NCBI GenBank assembly: GCA_963971575.1
Contig: OZ020618.1
Span: 29,192,540 to 29,256,539 of the forward strand
From: Liopterus haemorrhoidalis
Lineage: Eukaryota; Arthropoda; Insecta; Coleoptera; Dytiscidae
DNA length: 64,000 bases
Reading direction: 5' to 3'
Made by a program: the position numbers and the translations under genes. The notes beneath the pieces are model-generated. The model was given only the letters and a program-made list of their open reading frames with translations, was not told the DNA's origin and made no database searches. Positions 55,959 through 64,000 of this stretch are shown here, piece after piece (positions within the stretch are counted from its first letter, which is position 1; each line of letters starts with the position of its first letter).

Positions 55959-56434
55959 TCTACTAAATTTTCAATTTTAAATTCCAGGAGATTCAAGGAA
56001 TTTCCAGGTAACTATTCAAAAAATTCCAGAATAATTTTCCATAAATTATATATTATTCGAAATAAATTCGACAAAAAGAAATATGACATATATTCACACA
56101 TTTCCATAACATGTCATAAATGGCGAAATTAGTATCGAACAAGATTAAGACATGTTTAAGGGCCTTAGAGAAATAGGTGCACAAGAAGAACTGAAGTATG
56201 CATTTGGTTCTTCTGGTTTTGTTTTTAAATTTTGCCACCCTTCCGGTCATTACTTGAATTTTTTAAATTCTCCGTCCTGGTCTTACTCTTTTGTGACTTT
56301 GTTTTTCCCCCTTAGGGGGACCCATTGATATATTTTGCTTAAGAGATTAAGTTTCTTAGTTACGCCACTGCTGACAACTACATGTATTAGTACTCGAATA
56401 CTCAGGGCTATAGCGGAGGGTATGAAAAACTCAT

Positions 56435-56482
56435 ATGAAAATGTGAATTTTCACACATTTCAGGATTTTGTAGGTATTTATA
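56435..56482 (-). repeat. solitary terminus of the tRNA-containing repeat
   Basis: AATGTGAATTTTCACACATT then TCAGGATTTTGTAGGTATTTA, matching the end of copies A-C; flanks do not match them. Confidence 0.6.
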
Positions 56483-56603
56483 TAAATGGAAGAGACCAAT
56501 GTAATACTGGATGTCTAGAAATACTTTCTATTGTCACATTAAAATCAACAGTTATTTGATAATAATTTTTATTTGTTATTTGAGTACTAAGATCGTCCAT
56601 TTA

Positions 56604-56925
56604 ATTTTTACCGACCGCCAACATATGGGAGGTATTGTGATCATACCGATTTTGACATTTCGAGATTTAGATGGATCTCCACGAATTGAGGTCCCTACAT
56701 AACGTTTTGGCTATTTTTAGCGTGATGTCTGTCTGTCTGTCTGTCTGTCCGTCCGTCTGTCTGTGTGCACGTGCAGAGCAAATTTGACTAAAAGGATTTT
56801 TATGAAACTTCATATTTATGCTTTTGACATCAATGGCACGAGTTGATCAACTATTGGTAAAATCGGTTGACTAGAAATGGGAGTTTACTCATGTCGATTT
56901 TAAGATTTTTCTCACTATTAACAAT
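56604..56925 (+). repeat. dispersed repeat (copy 2), uninterrupted
   Basis: Full partner of the split repeat at 17241-18600; contains a (GTCT)n tract at 56728-56765. No conserved coding frame. Confidence 0.8.
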
Positions 56926-59430
56926 GTGTTATATGATTTATAAGTATTTTAGATTCTATAACTCAGTATGTATACCAGGCGCGCAATCAGTAATTTTTTT
57001 TGGGGCGAGCTGAGATACGAAAAAAAAAATTCTTAGGGGGAAGCAAATTTTTTTCTTGTGGGGTCATTACTGCAAAATTTTGATAAAATATCCATAATGA
57101 AAAAAAAAGAAGGAAATGTTCTGTTTAAAAGTTTTGTGTAAACATTTGCTTTCAAAATATGCAGTAAAATTTATTTTAGTATAATAAAAAACCCTAATAT
57201 TCGAGAAGAAAAGAAAAAAAAAAATTGTGCTTATCTTTCGTACTTTCCAAGTTATGGGCTTGTAATAAATACTTTGGCAGTACCAGCCTGTATCGTTGAA
57301 TTCACAGAAAATCAGTTTTTTAACTATGTTATACTCAACCCTTGTTTTTTTGAGAAATCAAAGTGAATCCCTCCGGTGACAAAGTTTGATGACGGCAAAC
57401 CACTGGGAATTATGTAAGTTATAACAAAATTTTAAGTTTTAGGTTAAGATCTGGTTTTTAAAAAGTCGTTTAGGAAATACAGAATAATAATAATTATCAT
57501 AATACTCTTAAAACTGTTGTGGCCCCAACTGATCCCCCCCCCCCAGATATACATAAGAAAATTTTGAATTAAGAAAAATGAAGGGGCGCTTGATTCTTCT
57601 GATTCAATGTGAAGTCCAAAAAAAAAATGTGTTCCCCAGGTCAATATTTTGCCCCCCCCCCATTTTTAAAAGTTAGTGCCGCCCCTATTTATCATCTTGC
57701 TAGGACCAGAATACTTTTTCATGTTAACCGATTTTTAATATTAAACGTTTTTCATTCAGCCTCAAGTATTTAATACTTAAAGTAAGTACCAGTTTCTTTA
57801 GGGATAATAGGATCGGTCGAAAAGAAATGTATTTTAAACGTTTTTCACTGTATTTACAAGTTCCGTCAAATATTAAACCTTATGATCATGGTAATCAATC
57901 ACATACCACATGATTTTTCCATTATTAATTTATTTATACTATAATTAATACAAAAAAACTTAAAATTTCTAAGCAGTAGGCTACCAATTATTACAAATAA
58001 AAAGTTTCCTTTTTCTTTCTAGTTACGTTAATCAATACGGAAGTGTCATCAATTATGCAATAATATAAAAAATAAATAGCGTTTTATTGATCTTCATAAC
58101 AAAAAAGGTCATTAAATAATTACATTAAAGATTTATAGGTAAGAAATATACAGTTGGAAGTTAAAATTTTCATTCTGTTGGGAAATAAGCAATCAGAAAA
58201 CGAAAAAAAAAAAAATAAAAAATTAAGCAGGTAGAAAACTTAAACTGATATGAAAATAATAATTTTTAGGGTTTTGTAGGGGTAACAAAAAAAAACTTAA
58301 TAACTTCACTCATGTGTCTATCACTGGCGTAACGTGGTATTCCTGCGCCCGGGGACAACCAGGTAAATCAGCGCCCCTAATTGAAAATTAGCAGGGCTCA
58401 AAAAAAAGTCCTCACTTCTAAATTTCAAGTAAAGACCTAAAAAAAAGGTCCTCACTTTAATCTTGGCGCCCCCCTAGCATCAAACGCCGACTGAAAATTA
58501 CCTTATCGTTCTTAATTTCGGCGCCCCCTAAATGCCGACGCTCAGGTCATTTGTACTCAGTCAAATTGTGAATCAAGCTAATAGTGACGAAAAATTGATT
58601 CATTTGTTTATTTTCAGTTGAATTGTGATTCTGTTGTAAGTTCATCGCAATCGTTTCATGAAAAGAATTAAGTTTAGTTGTTTTATCTCAAACAAATTTA
58701 CAGATTTACCTACGAAATACGGTGAATTATGAAGTGACAAACGGTTAGGTTTAGTTAGGTTAGACAATAGGTTAGAAACAACAAAGTGAATCCAAAATTA
58801 TCCAAATTGAATATCCATGGCCACAATCGTGAATAGATAAAATAATCACTCAGAAATACGTTTTTTCTAATTTTTACTTTGTTTACACATTTCCAATAGC
58901 TTTTCACAAATTCACAAAACGATCACAAACAAATTTATTGAAATTTGGACAGGAAAACGTTTGTCGGGTCAGCTGGATACTTATATTTTCACATTTGTCC
59001 ATTAAGACATGATGCCCTCCTGAAATATCCCCCCCCCCAGATTTTCCTCAAATATTTCTTGGCCCCTCGAGATTTTACGAGCCAGCGCGGTCACTGGACC
59101 TCATCATCATTATCAGCGCGACAGCTCGAGTTGAGCCTACGCTTCCTGTTCCAGGTTTCATGACCATGTTTTCAATCTATGTACATTCAGGAGTAATATG
59201 GTCAGTATTAGGTCCATTTTTTAGCGTACACAAAAAGATACCTACAGTTTATAGCCGGTTACGAACGGCTAAGCAGAAGAATAAAACAGGTCATAATTGA
59301 CTATTTGCGCAAGCTACACTAATACACTAGGTTAATGTAATGCAAGTTACGTAGCGTTCATGTGCCCATTATAATACGTTATGATTCGACAAATTGTTTG
59401 AATTAGTTTCGTTTTAAGTTTTTAAGTATC
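56926..59430. other. no gene; MITE fragments
   Basis: 58318-58560 has a hAT-like left end (CACTGGCGTAACGTGG), the 'aaaagtcctcactt' motif twice and ggcgccc blocks, but no clear right end. 58264-58290 is an end of the tRNA-containing repeat. 58978-59090 has C-tracts similar to the 8211 MITE. Confidence 0.4.
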
Positions 59431-60584
59431 ATAGAGGTATAAATCTTTTATAGTAGTGAAATACTTACTTATAAATCAAATAACTATAGTACAGCTTTTT
59501 GTTTACCATGTTTATTTGTTATATTTATGTATTACTTGTTATATTATTGTAAATATTTTATATATATCTATATATATAAATGAAATAACACGTTGTTAAT
59601 AGTGAGATATACGTTTGCGTATATGTATATATTAGGTCGTCAATGATGAAATTTGTAGTTAATAATATTGCCAACTTTAACAGCTTATCATTTGACATTG
59701 GCTTAATATTTTACCGTTCTGTTTTTTTATTTCTTTCTTTGTTTGAAAGTTACACATCTCGCCTGTTTAAAGAAATTATTGTATGCTCTAAAACAGTGAT
59801 CCTCAACCTTGTTAGTGACAGGGATCCCTTGGAAAGCATATCAAGCTTGGCGGACCCCCAATTAAAAGTTCAGTTCGTGAAAAGCGCTATACTTAATGTT
59901 AACTTTTAAATAATTACAAAATCAACATATTAAACATATTATCAACATATTATCAAGCATATTCAACATATTATCAAACATAGAGGTATAAATCTAGTGA
60001 AATACTTACTTATAAATCAAATAACTATAGTACAGCTTTTTGTTTACCATGTTTATTTGTTATATTTATGTATTACTTTTCTCTTGTAAAAATAGTTGTT
60101 GTTAATTAGAAATACAAAAGGAAAATATTTTATGTATGACTTAGACAGACTATAAATATTTTATATGTATCTATATATATAAATGAAATAACACATTGTT
60201 AATAGTGAGATATACGTTTGCGTATATGTATATATTAGGTCGTCAATGATGAAATTTGTAGTTAATAATATTGCCAACTTTAACAGCTTATCATTTGACA
60301 TTGGCTTAATATTTTACCGTTCTGTTTTTTTATTTCTTTCTTTGTTTGAAAGTTACACATCTCGCCTGTTTAAAGAAATTATTGTATCCTCTAAAACAGT
60401 GATCCTCAACCTTGTTAGTGACAGGGATCCCTTGGAAAGCATATCAAGCTTGGCGGACCCCCAATTAAAAGTTCAGTTCATGAAAAGCGCTATACTTTAA
60501 TGTTAACTTTTAAATAATTACAAAATCAACATATTAAACATATTATCAACATATTATCAAGCATATTCAACATATTATCAAACA
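59431..60584. repeat. tandem duplication (549- and 605-bp copies)
   Basis: 59431-59979 and 59980-60584 are near-identical direct copies, both starting atagaggtataaatc and ending ttatcaaaca; copy 2 has extra sequence at about 60079-60150. The unit includes the left end of the mariner element and the first ~186 bp of the hAT MITE nested in it, so the duplication is younger than both insertions. Confidence 0.85.
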
Positions 60585-60697
60585 ATTTAATAATCAAGTA
60601 ACTTAAAATTTATTTTTATTTTTTATTTTGTGAGCTGAGTCAAGAGCCTTGCGGACCCCTTGGACTCAGCTCGCGGACCTCCGGTTGCGGATCACTG
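60397..60697. mobile_element. hAT MITE inside the mariner element
   Basis: Ends CAGTGATCCTCAACC / CAGTGATCCGCAACC, perfect octamer CTCTAAAA (60389-60396 and 60698-60705). A truncated duplicate spans 59794-59979. Confidence 0.9.
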
Positions 60698-60743
60698 CTC
60701 TAAAAAATATCAAAAACTATTTTTTAAATTAATTTTGTTGAAA

Positions 60744-61324
60744 ATGGAACGGTCGAAAATTCGCACTATTATCAAGTATGAGTTCTTACGTGGAACTACG
60801 ACATCGCAGACCGCGCGAAACATTAATAGTGTATTTGGCTCTACTGTTACTACGCAGCAGATAATATCAAATTGGTTCGCCAAATTTCGTACAGGTAAAA
60901 TAAAAACAAAAAAAACTGGCTCATCGATCACAGCAGAAATATACTGCAACCAACTGGACGAAATCATGCAAAAACTTAAAGAAAAACAGCCTAGATTGGT
61001 CAACAGATCGACTACTATCTTATTACATGATAACGCTAGATCACACACTGCACAAATGACTGTGACAAAACTACAGGAATTGGAGTTGGAACTTCTTCAT
61101 CAGCTTCCATACTCACCAGATCTAGCCCCCACTGACTATCACTTCTTTCGCAATTTGGGCAACTTTTTAATAGGAAAACCGTTTAATTCCGACAATGCTG
61201 TAAAATGTCCTTCCAGGAATTCATTGACTCTCGTCCGCCAGGGTTTTATACCAACGGCCTGAACAATCTGCCGCTTAAATGGCAAAAGTGTATAGACAAT
61301 ATGGGTGCATACTTTGATGAATAA
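60744..61324 (+). pseudogene. mariner transposase, middle deleted
   Basis: MERSKIRTIIKYEFLRGTTT and NWFAKFRTGKIKTKKTGS (paired HTH) are followed directly by SITAEIYCNQLDE, so about 110 residues with the first catalytic D are missing. D2 (LLHDNARSH) and D3 (YSPDLAPTDYHFF) are 34 residues apart, as in mariner. A frameshift near 61205 moves the C-terminus (FIDSRPPGFYTNGL ... MGAYFDE, stop 61322-61324) to another frame. Not functional as a transposase; the DNA-binding half is intact and could bind related ends. Confidence 0.88.
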
Positions 61325-61624
61325 AATAGTTCCTTATATTTGTAAGTTATCAACCAACTTTGCCTTTTTTTCTACAAATTTCATCTTTAATGACCTAATA
61401 TATATATTCTGATATATGTAGGTACAGGTTTCTGAAGTTTCTGAGTTTCTGAGCCATTTATCATTAAAGAAATATATAATTTCTTATTAATTTAAGGAAG
61501 ACTTAGATATAAAGCAAATCGCTGGGACTTTTTAATTTAAATTTTCTTGTTACGAAATTTTTGCAAATTATTATAGAAAAAAATATTGTCCTAGTCATCT
61601 TGCATTGATGTTGGGCGCTTTCAC

Positions 61625-61680
61625 TTATTAAATACCTACAAAACCCTGAAATGTGTGAAAATTAACACTGCACAATTTTT
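61625..61680 (+). repeat. solitary terminus of the tRNA-containing repeat
   Basis: AAATACCTACAAAACCCTGA followed by AATGTGTGAAAATTAACACT and a T6 tract: the same end as copies A-C, with one base changed in the dyad. Confidence 0.6.
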
Positions 61681-62691
61681 TAATTCAATTATTGGTACTT
61701 TATACAATAAATATCAAAAAGAATATATTTTTTATAATTATTTTTAAGTATAATGTTGTTCAATTAGGTACAAGTTCACACATTGTGTAACAAAATATAT
61801 CGCTTGTAGGGTAAATAATCCACAGTTTACATTCCCCATTTTTATGTAAAAATGCGCCCATGTACACAACACACCTGAACAAACCAATAAATATAGAATT
61901 CTAAATCCCAGGGGATATGTTCAGCGTACACTGAATTGAATTTTTTGATTAAACCTAGATTGTATTTTTACTGCAATCCTCCTGATTTATTTAATTTACC
62001 AAAGCGATGCAAACAATAGTAGTTTGTGTACCTATAATCCATTCTCGATGACTCCTCTTCTAAGTAGGCCATGTTATGGTGGAATTTTTATTAGTACCAA
62101 AAACAAATTATGTTGCTAATAAACTATAAAATTTTTGGAAAAACTTGGAAATCACCAATAAATTTATTAGCTTCATAACTAAATTATGTGTCTAATACCT
62201 ATTACCTAGTTTATTAGGAACTGGAACTCTCGGCCTTTAATTTAAAAAATCAGGGTTGTTCTTTTTATTTAAAAATAATGTTCACAATTTAGTTATAACA
62301 TTAAAATAATAAATTGTTTTAAGAACAATTATTATTTATTATGCTGGTAGAAAAAATAGTGTGTTTGACTTAAAGAATGAAAAACGAATGTGGAAGCTAA
62401 GAGTGCGGTTAAGTTAGGTCTTAATAAATTTTAATCCTATTTAATTGAAAAAAAAAAACACATTATTCTTTATAATTTAATAGGATTGAAATGTATCTCC
62501 TAGTAACCAAAATAACTCCTAGGTTGGCTACTCTATACTTATGTCATAAGAAGTGTAAGGATGTACATTGAATTTGAACTTAATTTAATATGTCTTCATA
62601 GGTGTAGTTTTAAATGTAAAATTTGGCATCTTTTAAATTTATTTAACACTGGTTTCCAAAAAATAAATAAATAAATTACATTCAATCGCCA
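61681..62691. other. no gene seen
   Basis: AT-rich DNA with an A8-9 tract near 62450 and (AAAT)n at 62661-62676. No exon, element end or RNA gene recognised. Confidence 0.4.
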
Positions 62692-62699
62692 ACGATAAT

Positions 62700-62984
62700 C
62701 AAAGCCGGCGGAAGCGGGCATACGGGCGCCGCTGCGAGGGGGGCGCTGACGTGAAACTCAAGAGGGCGCCAAATGCCAAATGAATGAGAACCTTTTTTTG
62801 TAGATCTTCACTTGAAATTTGGAAGTGAGAACCTTTTTTTTTAGGTCTTCACTTGAAATTTAGAAAGGAAGACCCTTTTTTAAGGTCTTCATTTAACATG
62901 CTCGAAAAAAGTTAGTTGCGACCTGCCTAAGGGCGCTCAATTAAATCTTGCCTACAGGCGCCACAGACCCTCGCGCCGGCTCTG
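62700..62984. mobile_element. hAT MITE, 285 bp, with the ~40-bp minisatellite motif
   Basis: Ends CAAAGCCGGCGGAAGCGGG / CAGAGCCGGCGCGAGGG, perfect octamer ACGATAAT (62692-62699 and 62985-62992). It contains three units of 'gagaaccttttttt.gtcttcacttgaaatttgg' (62785-62890). Confidence 0.88.
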
Positions 62985-63353
62985 ACGATAATGGTTAAAA
63001 TAATACGAAATCAATTAATCTATCTCATGAAAAAAATTCTGCAGAGGTTCATTCAATTAGTAAAGATTTTTCCTGTGATTTGTAAACACATTTCAATACA
63101 ATTATTTGCACAATTGTATCACAATCATATTCACAATTTTTAGAAAGCGATATACATATAATAATTAATTAAAAATACTATTTTGTCCTAAGTGTAATGA
63201 GAAGATTGAATTATATTGCAGATAATTGTTTAATAATTATTGAAATTTATTATCTGGAGATTATGGTGCAATTCTTAGCAAATCTGTAAATTTACAGGCA
63301 AAATATAAGAAACTGTCCATAACAACACATAAAACCACTCCTTAGAGGTTCTA

Positions 63354-63512
63354 TGACATTTGAACACACGACAAATTAACATGCGACACTTTAACATGGA
63401 CAGATTAACATGCGACAGATGAACATAGACACATTTTAACACACGACAAATGAACACTGTGACATATTGTCATAGCGACAGATGAACATAAGTCAATTGA
63501 ACACACGACATT
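63354..63512. repeat. ~15-bp minisatellite
   Basis: About ten diverged units of the type 'gacagattaacatgc' (gacaaattaacatgc, gacactttaacatg, gacagattaacatgc, gacagatgaacatag ...). No coding value. Confidence 0.8.
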
Positions 63513-63748
63513 TGATCTCACATTTCATTTTTATTTTTTTATTCCAATGTACCTATAATCGCTTCACTAATAAACAAACTTATTAGAACGAAATCATTCT
63601 TTTTACCTATCGACATCGAGATATACCAAGTTATCTCATAGATCAAAGCAAAAATATAAAAAAATCTCAAAAATTACCAAACTTATTTTTCCTCATAATT
63701 ATTTGATTTTGAAAATCTATATAAATAAATCTGAAAGTTTGTATTCTG

Positions 63749-63824
63749 TCGCTGACCAACCGCTGACCAATCGCTGACTGAACGATGACCAACCGATGAC
63801 CAACTATTGACCAACCGCTGAACT
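63749..63824. repeat. 11-bp minisatellite
   Basis: About seven units of 'cgctgaccaac' / 'cgatgaccaac'. Downstream (63830-63905) is a 'cgtatttttcgg...agacgcatc...gcctcttatggtcc' sequence resembling a hAT MITE end cut by the window edge. Confidence 0.8.
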
Positions 63825-64000
63825 TACCGTATTTTTCGGAAAAATTCGTAAAGACGCATCATTTTACCCAGAAAATCGCCTTAAAATTGGGGTGCCTCTT
63901 ATGGTCCAAATAGGTACGTTGTTTAAAAAGTGTGCCATGTTAGTGTCGAATCAATTCAGGGCGTATAAAATAGAATCAACCAATAAAATATAATAGAAAT

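Larger units (their letters stand above)
60235..61398 (+). mobile_element. mariner (DD34D) element, internally deleted and hAT-interrupted
   Basis: Inverted ends TTAGGTCGTCAATGATGAAA / TTAGGTCATTAAAGATGAAA (27 bp, three mismatches) next to TA at both sides. Without the 301-bp hAT insert plus one 8-bp duplication about 855 bp remain, some 400 bp short of a normal mariner, matching the gap in the transposase frame. A second left end lies in the duplicated copy at 59632. Confidence 0.85.

Noticed and set aside
59643..60500. Two near-identical 84-88-codon frames starting MMKFVVNN
   Set aside because: They start in the mariner inverted repeat and run into the hAT MITE; they are duplicated non-coding sequence, not a gene family.
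49127..64000. Upstream LPCAT exon with the HX4D motif
   Set aside because: Looked for on the minus strand between candidate AC/CT borders; nothing with the expected residues was found, so none is annotated.

Overview
The window is AT-rich animal DNA, almost certainly from an insect. Its coding content is one interrupted host gene plus a dense, nested set of transposable elements: Jockey- and I/Nimb-like LINEs, Tc1/mariner relatives, a non-autonomous Helitron, and many non-autonomous hAT elements with 8-bp target duplications. Nothing looks bacterial or viral: there are no operons, ribosome-binding sites or CRISPR arrays. The species cannot be fixed from the sequence; a TE-rich hemipteran or beetle would fit.

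Host gene. Seven exons on the minus strand (49126 down to 19028) encode the C-terminal 313 residues of a lysophosphatidylcholine acyltransferase of the LPCAT1/LPCAT2 type. All splice junctions are canonical and the reading frame is continuous (942 nt = 314 codons including the stop). The exons carry the EGTC acyltransferase motif, the PGVPIQPV motif, a C-terminal EF-hand region with one canonical calcium loop, and a terminal KKTE dilysine signal. The N-terminal exons, including the HX4D catalytic motif, were not found up to 64000. The introns measure 582, 822, 15739, 3893, 2343 and 5778 bp; the four long ones are packed with transposons.

Layout. 1-3297: hAT pieces, including a complete 807-bp element (1642-2448), and a fold-back repeat. 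3298-7288: Jockey-like LINE on the minus strand, ORF2 intact, ORF1 with one premature stop, the two ORFs coupled by TAATG. 8211-12264: hAT MITEs and a 1.9-kb non-autonomous Helitron with internal ~400-bp tandem repeats. 14545-15853: intact DD41D Tc1/mariner transposon, abutting a decayed DD37D-like copy (15875-16800). 16949-18600: a MITE, then a dispersed repeat split by a hAT element that carries a THAP-like fragment. 19028-31564: LPCAT 3' exons with a tRNA-containing repeat, a hAT transposase relic and a Tc1-like relic in the introns. 31565-47303: giant intron with fold-back and hAT elements, a LINE tail, and a full-length, apparently intact I/Nimb-like LINE (39661-45334) between 10-bp target duplications. 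49127-64000: a 1.7-kb palindrome, several hAT elements (some nested), a tandem duplication built around a hAT-in-mariner nest, and minisatellites.

The most unusual signal is a repeat family (19771-20674, 28353-29429, 51976-53697) in which each copy carries a different tRNA-like, Pol III-promoter-like module at the same internal position and ends at a T tract. Also notable are the translationally coupled TAATG junction, the DD41D transposon, and a ~40-bp minisatellite motif shared by otherwise different hAT MITEs.
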